From: Lachnospiraceae bacterium
GTDB taxonomy: Bacteria > Bacillota > Clostridia > Lachnospirales > Lachnospiraceae
NCBI GenBank assembly: GCA_910575475.1
Contig: CAJTGD010000033.1
Span: 1 to 64,000, forward strand
Direction of reading: 5' to 3'
DNA: 64,000 nt
The stretch's first letter is position 1, and each line of letters opens with the position of its first letter. Shown here piece by piece: positions 17,227 to 26,269 of this stretch. Below the pieces are notes generated by a model. That model worked only from the letters and a program-made list of their open reading frames with translations, was not told the origin of the DNA and made no database searches. Position numbers and translations under genes: made by a program.

Positions 17227-17423
17227 GGCCGGTTAAAGGAGTTCTTTTGAGCGGGAAAGAGAGTGTAAAATAAATCGACATTTTACTTGAATAGTAATGA
17301 TCGATCACCGCATGTTCTATTTTTAAAGAAGTATGTTCCCGGTTTTCTGACATGATATGGTACAATTATTTATGTGACCGGTTGGATTATGCATTATAAG
17401 TGTGTTAAGGAGGGGATGTTATA

Positions 17424-18761
17424 ATGATTGGCATTTCTTATGGGAATGCTCTTTTGACAGCAGGACAGCGCAAATATCAGACAGCAAATAGCAACAGGAA
17501 ATACAGTGGGAAAGGCGGATTTGGGACAAAAGTGCCCAATGAGGAGCGCTATATTAAAACGGTATCGAGAGGAAATTTTGAAACCTGTGCCGAGGTGGAT
17601 AAAATACCATGTAAGTATGCGCTCAAGGATGAAAAAGCGATTGGATGGCACTGGAAGGCTCCAGGGATTGAATACAGATTTTTCCATGCGGCCGAATCCA
17701 CAGAAGAGAACCCGGTATTGGTTGCGAGAGGTGTAGATGAACATGGAAAGCTGTTTGAAGAAAAAATTGCCGTGAAGCAGATTGATCCTTATAATACCAC
17801 ACCTCTCGAAATAGATGCGCTGTCATATTTCAGGCCGGGAGAGCATTATTCGATCAGCACCTACAATCTTTATGGGAAAGAGCCGGGGATCAATGAACGG
17901 TTTGATTATGTCGCCAGAACCCAGGAGAGGCTTGCGTCCTGTAACAGGCTGCATTTATCGGAAGAGGCTGCGTGGAACAAAAAGGATTTGGATTTTGTGC
18001 TTGGTTTCACGGAAAATCATACCGGGGCGGACCAGATTGGAACCTGTTTTAAAATGGATTCAGATATTCTTAAAGGTTTTACCGAAGAAAATAAAAGAAA
18101 TCTGGAACTATATTCCAGTGCTGTCAGGGAGAGGATGATATCCGGTATGGCAAGGAAATGTTCCGAAGAACTATTCGAGATGCATCTGGAACAGGAACTT
18201 TTTTCGCGTAGCAGAAATCATCCATTGGAAAATAAGATAGAGGAAAAAGGAGAGGCAGCGCCATCTGCGGAAGAAGATGATTATGAATCCATCAGTAAAA
18301 CATTTCTGGAAATATTAGGCATCAAATTGGATAAGAAAATCAATTGGAATGCCGATGGCACCAGCGAACTTACAGAGGATCAGATTCAATATCTGCGGGA
18401 AAAGTATGATGTAGAAAATATGTCAAAAAGTGATTTTTATAATCTGCTGGCAGAATTATCAGACATGAATGTGATTTCTCATAAGGATGTTGAAAATCAG
18501 TTTTTACGTTACGTTGATCCGGCGACCGGAGTAATCATTGCTGCGAATGAATATTCTTCCCAATGGATGAACAGCGGGAATAATTATTTGAGTCGGTTTC
18601 AGAACGAAGAACGGATGTATGACTATTTTATTCAGGCATTATTGGATGGAAAATCATCTATCCAGGCATCTGACATATTTAGAGCAAGGTCATACTATGA
18701 AGAGCAAAAAGAGAGCAGCGGCAGACTGGCCCGAGTTTTCGAAAAACTAAAATCAGTATAA
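17424..18761 (+). CDS. Conserved-looking protein of unknown function (paralogue remnant at 11.1 kb)
   Basis: A 445-residue hydrophilic protein. The N-terminal part has IGWHWKAPGIEYRFFHAAE and NPVLVARGVDEHGKLFEE, ending in IDPYNTTPLEIDALS. This combination resembles conserved hypothetical proteins I associate with Lachnospiraceae, but I cannot name a family. No signal peptide or membrane segment is visible. AAGGAGG gives a strong start. A near-identical 182-bp stretch occurs at 11074-11255, and both copies are followed by the same type of terminator. It is the last gene of the island. Confidence 0.75.
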   Translation: MIGISYGNALLTAGQRKYQTANSNRKYSGKGGFGTKVPNEERYIKTVSRGNFETCAEVDKIPCKYALKDEKAIGWHWKAPGIEYRFFHAAESTEENPVLVARGVDEHGKLFEEKIAVKQIDPYNTTPLEIDALSYFRPGEHYSISTYNLYGKEPGINERFDYVARTQERLASCNRLHLSEEAAWNKKDLDFVLGFTENHTGADQIGTCFKMDSDILKGFTEENKRNLELYSSAVRERMISGMARKCSEELFEMHLEQELFSRSRNHPLENKIEEKGEAAPSAEEDDYESISKTFLEILGIKLDKKINWNADGTSELTEDQIQYLREKYDVENMSKSDFYNLLAELSDMNVISHKDVENQFLRYVDPATGVIIAANEYSSQWMNSGNNYLSRFQNEERMYDYFIQALLDGKSSIQASDIFRARSYYEEQKESSGRLARVFEKLKSV

Positions 18762-18771
18762 GTTTTAATAG

Positions 18772-18812
18772 AAAGACATCAAAAATTCAGTTCGGATTTT
18801 TGGTGTCTTTTT
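18772..18812 (+). terminator. Intrinsic terminator after the 445-aa gene
   Basis: A 15-bp stem with one wobble (18772-18786 with 18796-18810) and T-run. The same loop as the terminator at 11365-11406. Confidence 0.88.
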
Positions 18813-18873
18813 CGTCTTGTAATGAGTGGAAAGATTCGATATAATGTTACTGTTAAAAGGAGGAGCAAAACCG

Positions 18874-19476
18874 ATGGTTTTAAATCATTGTACGGTCTGT
18901 GCTGCCTATGAGTCAGACCGGGGGGATCAGAAAAGGATCCCGGTAAAATGCGACGGGGGACAGATCTTACTGCTTTTGAACCGGGAGCAGGAGTTGTCCG
19001 ATAACGCAAAGATCCGGATTGATTTTTTTGACAGCCAGATCGGGTGTGTCAAGGCGTACTGCGGGCTTGCTGTCAGGAGGAACTATGACGCGTCCATACA
19101 GGCGCCGTGGCTTGCGGACTGCGAGATCCTGGAAGTGGCTGAGATCGTAGAGGGGCGGAGGAGCCTGCGGTCAGGCATGGAGAAGGAGACGGTGTTTACG
19201 GGTTCGAATCAGGAAAAATATACGGGTGTCATTCAAAATATTGGTGAGGGCGGAATCTATTTTATCACCTGGACGAGACAGCAGTGCGGAGATATGGCTG
19301 AATTTTCTTACTGCTTTGTAGAGATGGAGTACCGGATGCGGGTCAGCATCCTGCGGGAAGAGGTATTCCGGGACGGGAGATATGGCTATGGATGCCAGTT
19401 TTTGGATTATCCCAAGGGAGCGGAGAGGGACATCAAGCGGTACCTTCATATGAGGCAGTCCGGAAGGATTTGGTAG
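18874..19476 (+). CDS. PilZ-domain protein (putative c-di-GMP receptor)
   Basis: A 200-residue cytoplasmic protein. The C-terminal half has the order expected of PilZ: an Arg-rich entry (GRRSLRSGMEKETVF), the NIGEGGIYF turn in place of D/NxSxxG, and GYGCQFLDYPKGAERDIKRYL at the end. The middle motif is not canonical (Glu where Ser is usual), so ligand binding is uncertain. The N-terminal half would be a YcgR-like barrel. The ATG at 18874 follows AAAAGGAGGAG; an earlier in-frame ATG at 18826 lacks a site. No cyclase or motility gene is nearby. Confidence 0.75.
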   Translation: MVLNHCTVCAAYESDRGDQKRIPVKCDGGQILLLLNREQELSDNAKIRIDFFDSQIGCVKAYCGLAVRRNYDASIQAPWLADCEILEVAEIVEGRRSLRSGMEKETVFTGSNQEKYTGVIQNIGEGGIYFITWTRQQCGDMAEFSYCFVEMEYRMRVSILREEVFRDGRYGYGCQFLDYPKGAERDIKRYLHMRQSGRIW

Positions 19477-19522
19477 ACCGCCGGAGAGAAAAGCGGTATA
19501 GAGGAATGAAATTCGGAGTAAG

Positions 19523-19556
19523 GGATGTCCTTTCAATAGAGGGGCATCTTTTTTTG
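19523..19556 (+). terminator. Terminator after the PilZ gene
   Basis: A stem pairing GATGTCC with GGGGCATC followed by seven T. The stem is imperfect. Confidence 0.65.
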
Positions 19557-19628
19557 ATAAATTTTTGAAAGAGCCGCACATTTCATAGAGAGAAAACATT
19601 ATACATAATGGAAGGAGGTTTCAGATCC

Positions 19629-20093
19629 ATGGATTTAGAAGAGCAGTACGACAAAATATACCGGTATTGTTATTTCAGGCTGCACCATCAGCAGATGGCA
19701 GAAGATATCACTCAGGAAACCTTCCTTCGCTTTCTGGAAAGCGGAAATTATTGTGAAAGGGGAAAGAAACTGCGGTATCTCTATACCATTGCGCGCAACC
19801 TGTGTATAGACGAGTGCCGTGGGAAGAAGGCAGAGCCATTATCGGATGAGATTCCGGCGGAGCCGACAGAAGAAGCGCCGGAGGATCAGATGCTCACAGG
19901 GATCGCGGTAAAAGCGGCGCTGTCAGAATTGGAAGAGGAGGAACAGGAGCTTCTGCCCTTGCGGTATGTGAACGAACTTTCAATCGCGGAGATCTGCGGG
20001 ATCTTGAAGCTGTCGAGATTTGCGGTTTACCGAAAGATACAAAAAGCATTGAAGAGGCTGCGGAATCTGCTGGATAAAGCAGATTTCGGATAA
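19629..20093 (+). CDS. Sigma-70 family RNA polymerase sigma factor (ECF-like)
   Basis: A 154-residue sigma factor. Region 2 is visible as YDKIYRYCYFRLHHQQMAEDITQETF and the -10 recognition helix follows; region 4 is ELEEEEQELLPLRYVNELSIAEICGILKLSRFAVYRKIQKAL with its helix-turn-helix. The ATG at 19629 is preferred because GGAGG lies 10 nt upstream. The next gene encodes a membrane protein and the one after a truncated ABC transporter, an arrangement common for small stress or antimicrobial-peptide detoxification units. With the transporter broken, the output of this sigma factor here is unclear. Confidence 0.88.
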   Translation: MDLEEQYDKIYRYCYFRLHHQQMAEDITQETFLRFLESGNYCERGKKLRYLYTIARNLCIDECRGKKAEPLSDEIPAEPTEEAPEDQMLTGIAVKAALSELEEEEQELLPLRYVNELSIAEICGILKLSRFAVYRKIQKALKRLRNLLDKADFG

Positions 20094-20218
20094 GGCCTGG
20101 AAACTGTAAATTATGACAGGCGGGGGGATAGTTCCTTATATCCAAGGGCAGTTTATTATGGCAATACGGACATTTCACAGAGTATACAAACTGGTTACAG
20201 ATCAAGGGAGGAATTTGG

Positions 20219-20929
20219 ATGGATCAGGAATTAAAAAAAGCGCTGCAGGATGCATTTGAAGCGCCTGCGCCGAAACGGAAGGAAGCATTTTTAAGATCAG
20301 TACCGCAGCCGGGAATCAGTAACCTGTCCTTTATGATCTCCCAGGCGGGATATATCCGGAAACGGGTATGGGGCATTTCCGGCGTTCTGTTTGGAGTTGC
20401 TTATCTGGGGGCCTGTGTTTTGGGGCAGGATGTGATGTGGGTGATCTCCGCATTGCTTCCGTTTGCGGCAGTATCCGTTGTATCGGAGCATCATCGGTCC
20501 TATGTATTTCAGATGTCGGAGCTGGAAATGGCGGCGCGCTTTTCTCTGAAAAGCGTGGCACTTGCCCGGATCGGGATTTTAGGGATCTCGCATTTGATCC
20601 TACTGCTCTTTTTGATCCCGGCCTGTGCGTGGTTCCACACGTCATCGCTTTTTCAGACCGGACTGTATCTGCTGGTGCCCTATCTGCTGAGCGCGGATGC
20701 CGGATTGTGGGCGGTGCGGAAGGCACGGGGGCAGGAAGCCATTTATGCATGTGTGGGGATCGCAGTTTGCGTCAGCGGTCTCAACCTGCTGGTACAGAGA
20801 CGGTTTCCGGTTCTCTTCGGGACAGAGTATACCCTGGGCTGGGTTCTGCTGCTGGCCGGGGCCGCCGTATGCGCAGTGAAAGAATGGAAATGGAATGCGA
20901 ACCGGCTTTCGGAGCTTGTCTGTGCGTGA
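20219..20929 (+). CDS. Multi-pass membrane protein, possible anti-sigma partner
   Basis: A 236-residue protein with a hydrophilic N-terminus of about 48 residues (starting MDQELKKALQDAFEAP) and about six hydrophobic helices. The short cytoplasmic N-terminus and position after a sigma factor gene suggest an anti-sigma or transporter accessory role, but no ZAS-type Cys/His motif is seen. AGGGAGG precedes the start. The following gene is a truncated ABC ATPase. Confidence 0.7.
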   Translation: MDQELKKALQDAFEAPAPKRKEAFLRSVPQPGISNLSFMISQAGYIRKRVWGISGVLFGVAYLGACVLGQDVMWVISALLPFAAVSVVSEHHRSYVFQMSELEMAARFSLKSVALARIGILGISHLILLLFLIPACAWFHTSSLFQTGLYLLVPYLLSADAGLWAVRKARGQEAIYACVGIAVCVSGLNLLVQRRFPVLFGTEYTLGWVLLLAGAAVCAVKEWKWNANRLSELVCA

Positions 20930-21018
20930 ATCCGTAGAAGCCCAGAGGGGATTTTAGGAACTATTTGCGTCCTGCATTTCTGGTTGATCCAGGTTAAGAA
21001 TCGAACGGAGGAATTGAA

Positions 21019-21420
21019 ATGGAGCTTATTTTAGACAGAGTGACAAAGCAATATCAGAATAAAATCGCGGTAGACCGCATTTCGCTCAGAATGCATCCGG
21101 GGGTGTATGGGCTGCTGGGAACCAACGGGGCGGGAAAAACTACGCTGATGCGGCTGATCTGCGGGATCTTAAGGTGTGACAGTGGAACGGTCGCATTGGA
21201 TGGAATGGATGTATCTTCCGAGGAATACCGCGCAAGGCTGGGATATCTGCCCCAGGATTTCGGTTATTACCCGGAGTTTTCAGGAATGGATTTCCTCATT
21301 TTTAGGGAAATATATGACGCTCTTTCAGGCGGCGCCGATGGTGTATATTTTGGTTTCCGCATTGTTGCTTCTCATAGGAAAAACGAATCTGGAAGCGGTG
21401 TCAGGTGGGGGCATGAATGA
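21019..21420 (+). pseudogene. ABC transporter remnant: ATPase front fused to permease tail
   Basis: The frame starts as a normal ATPase: LLGTNGAGKTTLMRLICG is Walker A and RLGYLPQDFGYYPEFSG the Q-loop. Around 21303, after about 95 codons, the sequence stops resembling an ATPase; signature motif, Walker B and H-loop are missing. From there a different frame reads TLFQAAPMVYILVSALLLLIG, a hydrophobic segment like the end of an ABC permease. A deletion therefore joined the 5' part of the ATPase gene to the 3' part of the permease gene. The remaining product cannot hydrolyse ATP. Confidence 0.85.
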
Positions 21421-21571
21421 CAGATTACAGTTCACTGGTCAGTCAGTGAACTGTATTTATTTTAAGCGTCATGTTGTATTGAAAAAAACGACTGGAAATG
21501 ATAGGATGATAGAAAGGTGGATGTTAAGGAATACGATATAAAGAAAAGGCAATATTTGGGGGAGGTCTGAA

Positions 21572-22560
21572 ATGGAACGGGTCAGAACATTCAATATTCA
21601 TGGAATTTGCTATCCGGACAGGCACTATATGGTAGATCTGGGCGGACGGTTAAGAGAGATCAAAAAAATGATAGACCGGGGAGAATATTTTGTGATCAAC
21701 AGAGCGCGCCAGTATGGAAAGACCACGTTACTGCACGCCCTAAAAGAATATCTCAGGCCGGACTATGCGGTGATCTCTATGAGCTTCCAGAAAATAAGCA
21801 CCGCGAAGTTCCGCGATGAATATGCATTCTCACAGGCATTTGTCTGGGACTTCCTGAAAAAAGTGGTCCTCATGATCGATGAGGTGGATCAGGCATCCAA
21901 CAACCAGGTCTTTCTGGATTTTCTGGGGCAGCTTCGGGAGTATTATCTCGGCAGAGAAGAGACAGCAGCATTTCATTCCGTGATCCTGGCAGGCGTCTAT
22001 GACATAAAAAATCTGAAGCAGAAGATCCGACCGGAAGAGATCCACAGATACAACAGTCCGTGGAATGTGGCAGTTTCATTTGATGTAAATATGAGTTTTC
22101 AGCCGACGGATATCTGTTTTTAGTGAGCTGCCTTTGCCAAAAAATGGATGAAAGTGACAGGGAGTGGACGGTACAAAGCCTGCGTACAGCTGTGCGCGAC
22201 CTGCTGAAAGAAAAAAATCCCCTGTTCGAAGATTTGATAAAAAATATCCGTAATCATCAGGAGCTTTCGGATTTTGTGGAACAGATCCTGATCCATGGGG
22301 CAAATGTGGTATTTGAGATTATGAACCCGGCAATTGACCTGGGGGTCATGTTTGGAATTTTGAAGGAGCAGGATGGGAGGACTGTGGCTTCAAACGTCAT
22401 ATTTGAAACGCTGATCCTGAACTGTTTTACCTCCGTGCGCGGGACGGCAAGCCTGGAAAATTCGGACTATACAGAGAAATCCCAGTATATCCGAAACGGG
22501 CGGCTGGACATGAAAAAGGTGATCGGGCGGGATATCTGGTCAGCTTCAGCAGAAATGTAA
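21572..22560 (+). pseudogene. AAA-ATPase-like / PD-(D/E)XK protein, deleted and frameshifted
   Basis: The first part (21572 on) has FNIHGICYPDRHYMVDL, a degenerate Walker A RARQYGKTTLL, and VVLMIDEVDQAS as Walker B. The stretch normally lying between these, about 40 residues or more, is missing at FVWDFLK/KVVLMID. After DICF a stop at 22121-22123 breaks the frame, and the homology continues in another frame with WTVQSLRTAVRDLLKEKNPLFEDLI and SQYIRNGRLDMKKVI. The nuclease-like C-terminus is absent. Intact relatives are common in gut anaerobes, of unknown function. Confidence 0.82.
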
Positions 22561-22726
22561 AGAAGCCGCAGGAGGACCGGGTATTTTCGTACCGGGGGCA
22601 TGAGATCTGCGAAGTGACCGTAGAATGCGGGGAACACTGCGAAACATGATACCTTATCCGGACAGGCCGGAGTAAAAATTTTGCCAGAATACGCAATATC
22701 TCGCTGTCAAGCAAGGAGGAAGGATT

Positions 22727-25700
22727 ATGTCATTACAGTTTATTTTTGGAAACTCTGGGGCTGGAAAGTCCCATTATTTATATGAGCAGATCGTAAAGGA
22801 TTCCATGAAGCATCCCGAAACCAATTACCTGGTATTGGTTCCGGAGCAGTTTACCATGCAGACCCAGAAGGATCTGTGCATGGCCCATCCCCGGCAGGGG
22901 ATCATGAACATCGATGTGCTCAGCTTTGTGCGCCTTTCCCACCGGATTTTTGAGGAGCTGGGGAAGGAGGACCACCGGGTTCTGGACGATGAGGGGAAGA
23001 ACCTGATCCTGCGCAAAATCGCAGGGAAGTTTGAAAAAGACCTGAAAATCCTGAAAGGGAATCTGAAAAAGCAGGGGTATATCAGCGAGGTGAAGTCCGT
23101 GATCTCCGAGTTTACCCAGTATGGGATCGGGCTGGAGGAGCTGGACGCGTTTCTGGAAACGCTGGAGCCGGAGAGCTACCTGTATTACAAATTATCGGAT
23201 ATCCGGACGGTATACGAAGGCTTTGAGGATTATCTGGCGGACAAATATATCACAAAAGAGGAATTGCTGGATGTCCTGAGTGATCTGGTCCCGGAGTCGG
23301 CCCTTTTGAAAAACAGTGTCGTGGCATTGGATGGATTCACCGGATTTACTCCGGTGCAGAATAAGTTGCTGGGGGAATTGATGAAGGCGTGCAAAAAGGT
23401 GGTGGTCACGGTCGTCATGGATGAGAGGGAGGATCCGTTTGTGTACCTGCATCCCTATCAGCTGTTTGCCATTAGCAAGCAGATGGTGACCGGGCTGGTG
23501 AAGATCGCAGGGGAGCAGAAGACCATGGTGGAGGATCCGGTGTACCTGTATGGGAAACCGGTGCGGCGTTTTCAGGAAAATCCGGCGCTGGGGCTGCTGG
23601 AAGAACGGCTGTTCCGGTATGCGGGGAAAGGACGGAAGACGGCTTTGGATGCAGTTTCTGCGGAAGAAGGGAAAGATCGAACCAGCAGCGCGGAGACGGC
23701 AGACGCAAAAAAGCATGGAACCTCTGGTATGGGATCTGCAGACTGTGGAAAGAATTTTGCGGCAGACTCGGTTTCCCTCCATGCTGTGCGCAACCCGAAA
23801 GAGGAGGCGGAATTTGTGGCGTCTCAGATCCGACGCCTTGTAAGAGAGGAGGGCTACCGCTACCGGGATATGGCGGTGATCGCCAGCGATATGAACACCT
23901 ATGCGGCGCATTTGGAAAAGGCATTCGACACCTTTGGAATCCCGGAATTTATGGATCACAAGAAAAGCATCCTTCTGAATGCCTTTGTGGAGTATGTGCG
24001 GAGCCTTCTGGCGATGGCGGATGAAAATTTTTCCTATGAAAGCGTATTCCGTTTTCTGCGCACCGGGATGTCCGGGTTTACAAGGGAGGAGACGGACCGG
24101 CTGGAGAATTATGTGATCGCGCTGGGGATTCGGGGCTATAAAAAGTGGCAGGAGCCATGGGTCAGGCCCGCTAGGGGATGCACGGAGGAGGAGCTTGAGC
24201 TTCTCAACGGCCTTCGGGTCCGGTTTGTGGAAAAGCTGGAAAATCTGCTGTTTATTTTGCGGAAACGAAAGAAGACGGTGGGGGACATTACGCTTGCCGT
24301 GTACGAGTATTTTGTGCAGGAGAAGCTCCAGGAGCAGATCCGGAAGCAGGAGCTTTTGTTCCAGTCCATGGGAGAGCTGGCGCTGGCAAAGGAGTATTCC
24401 CAGGTTTACCGCATCGTGATCGAGCTGTTTGACAAATTTGTGGAGCTTTTGGGGGAGGAGCCGGTGTCCCTGCAGGAATACCGGGAGCTTTTGGATGCCG
24501 GACTGGAGGAGGCCAAGGTGGGGGTCATTCCTCCCAGCCTGGACCAGGTGGTCATCGGGGATGTGGAGAGGACCCGGCTCAATAACCTGAAGGTTCTGTT
24601 TTTCGTGGGGGCCAACGACACCTTTCTTCCGGGAAATCTGGGACAGGGGGGGCTTCTGTCGGAACGGGACAGGGAAAAATTTACCAAACAGAAGCTGTCC
24701 CTGTCTCCGGGGGCAAAGGAAAAGACCTATATCCAGAAATTTTATCTCTATATGAATCTGACGAAGCCGTCTCAAAAGCTGTATCTGTCTTTCGGCAAGG
24801 TATCCTCCGACGGAAAGGCTCTGCGGCCGGCCTACCTAATCCAGGATATCCGCCGTCTGTTTCCGGAGATCCCGGTGTCAGATGAGGAAATGCGCACCCT
24901 TTCGGAGCAGGAGCTGACCCGGGATAGGGGCGCGGCTTTTGTTGCCAGGGGGCTTCGAAGCCGGATGCAGGGACTGGACGGGGAATGGAAGGAGCTGTAT
25001 ACCTGGTATCGGAAGCAGGAGCCGGAGGGGATGGATTGGATATTGGACGCGGCATTTTACAGGAAGGAGCCGGACCTTCTGGCAAAGGCAGCGGCGGACC
25101 GGCTGTTCGGAGAGGCTTCCCGGGTGAGCGTGACCCGGCTGGAGCAGTTTGCCTCCTGCGCCTACGCGCATTTCCTGACCTACGGGCTTCGGCTGTCGGA
25201 GCGGGAGCTGTACCAGTTCGAATCCCTGGATCTGGGAAATATCGCCCACCAGTCCATGGAGCGGTTTGCGTGGAAGGCGGAGGAGTACCGGATGGACTGG
25301 ACGGAGCTGACAGAGGAGCTTCGGGAGCGGCTGATCCGGGAGAGCGTGGAGGAAAGTATCGCGGACTATGGCAATACGGTGCTGTTCAGCAGCGCCCGTA
25401 ATGAGTATATGATCACGCGGATCACGAATCTGATCCGGCGTTCCGTATGGGCGCTGACGAAACAGATGGCTCAGGGGGATTTCCGTCCCAGCGGTTTTGA
25501 ACTGAAATTCGGCAGCGGGAAGATCGACCGGATCGATACCTGCGAGGATGACGGGAATGTCTATGTCAAGGTGACGGATTATAAGACCGGGATGAAAAGC
25601 TTTGACATCACGGCATTTTATCACGGGCTCCAGATGCAGCTTCCGGTGTATCTCAATGCGGCTCTCGAGCTGGAAAAAAAGAAAAACGAAAAAGGAAAGG

Positions 25701-26269
25701 ATTCGGGGAAGGAAGTGGTTCCTGCGGGGATCTTTTACTACCGTATGCAGGATCCTTTTGTGGAGAAGGAAGCAGACGACCAGGTTCTGGAAGGGAAGCT
25801 TTTGAAGGAGCTTCGGCTGGACGGCCTGGTGAATGCGGATGATACGGTGATCGAACATCTGGAACGGGGGTTGAGCGGCAGCTCCAATCTGATCCCGGTG
25901 GGGAGAAATAAGGACGGAAGCCTGAGCAAAAGCTCCCGCGCTCTGCTGCCGGAGGACTTTGCGCTGTTTCTGGCCTTTGCAAGGAAGAAGGAACAGGAGT
26001 TGAAGGATCAGATGGGAGAGGGACATGCGGAGGCCGCGCCTTATGAGCTGAACGGGAGTACAGGCTGCGATTACTGCGCCTACCGGGGGATCTGCGGCTT
26101 TGACCCGCGGCTGGACGGGTATGCTTACCGAAGCCTGGAGAATTACTCAAAGGAAGAGGTTCTGGAGCATATCCGGGAGGAAGCAGAGGAAACCTGCCGT
26201 GCAGGGCGGCTGCAGAGAGAGCAGAATGATGAAATGATCGCGGCTGCGGGGAAAGGAGGGGAGCTGTAA
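22727..26269 (+). CDS. addB: ATP-dependent helicase/nuclease subunit B
   Basis: The 1180-residue AddB subunit of the AddAB double-strand-break resection enzyme, which chews DNA ends until Chi and loads RecA. Walker A is IFGNSGAGKSHYL near the N-terminus. The C-terminal nuclease domain has KVTDYKTGMKSFD with the catalytic Asp and Lys. The iron-sulfur cluster cysteines are recognisable as one Cys in the FASCAYAHFLTYGL segment and C-X2-C-X5-C in GCDYCAYRGICGF near the end. The start follows AAGGAGGAAGG. Its stop codon touches the start of addA with no gap, so translation is coupled. Confidence 0.96.
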   Translation: MSLQFIFGNSGAGKSHYLYEQIVKDSMKHPETNYLVLVPEQFTMQTQKDLCMAHPRQGIMNIDVLSFVRLSHRIFEELGKEDHRVLDDEGKNLILRKIAGKFEKDLKILKGNLKKQGYISEVKSVISEFTQYGIGLEELDAFLETLEPESYLYYKLSDIRTVYEGFEDYLADKYITKEELLDVLSDLVPESALLKNSVVALDGFTGFTPVQNKLLGELMKACKKVVVTVVMDEREDPFVYLHPYQLFAISKQMVTGLVKIAGEQKTMVEDPVYLYGKPVRRFQENPALGLLEERLFRYAGKGRKTALDAVSAEEGKDRTSSAETADAKKHGTSGMGSADCGKNFAADSVSLHAVRNPKEEAEFVASQIRRLVREEGYRYRDMAVIASDMNTYAAHLEKAFDTFGIPEFMDHKKSILLNAFVEYVRSLLAMADENFSYESVFRFLRTGMSGFTREETDRLENYVIALGIRGYKKWQEPWVRPARGCTEEELELLNGLRVRFVEKLENLLFILRKRKKTVGDITLAVYEYFVQEKLQEQIRKQELLFQSMGELALAKEYSQVYRIVIELFDKFVELLGEEPVSLQEYRELLDAGLEEAKVGVIPPSLDQVVIGDVERTRLNNLKVLFFVGANDTFLPGNLGQGGLLSERDREKFTKQKLSLSPGAKEKTYIQKFYLYMNLTKPSQKLYLSFGKVSSDGKALRPAYLIQDIRRLFPEIPVSDEEMRTLSEQELTRDRGAAFVARGLRSRMQGLDGEWKELYTWYRKQEPEGMDWILDAAFYRKEPDLLAKAAADRLFGEASRVSVTRLEQFASCAYAHFLTYGLRLSERELYQFESLDLGNIAHQSMERFAWKAEEYRMDWTELTEELRERLIRESVEESIADYGNTVLFSSARNEYMITRITNLIRRSVWALTKQMAQGDFRPSGFELKFGSGKIDRIDTCEDDGNVYVKVTDYKTGMKSFDITAFYHGLQMQLPVYLNAALELEKKKNEKGKDSGKEVVPAGIFYYRMQDPFVEKEADDQVLEGKLLKELRLDGLVNADDTVIEHLERGLSGSSNLIPVGRNKDGSLSKSSRALLPEDFALFLAFARKKEQELKDQMGEGHAEAAPYELNGSTGCDYCAYRGICGFDPRLDGYAYRSLENYSKEEVLEHIREEAEETCRAGRLQREQNDEMIAAAGKGGEL

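Noticed and set aside
20368-20937. A 189-codon frame overlapping the membrane protein gene in another + frame.
   Set aside because: Gly/Arg/Cys-rich shadow; no binding site, and the membrane protein frame has AGGGAGG and hydrophobic periodicity.
23192-24775. A 527-codon open frame on the - strand opposite addB, and similar ones opposite addA, fab and gat genes.
   Set aside because: Antisense shadows with His/Leu/Arg/Pro-rich composition and no ribosome binding site.
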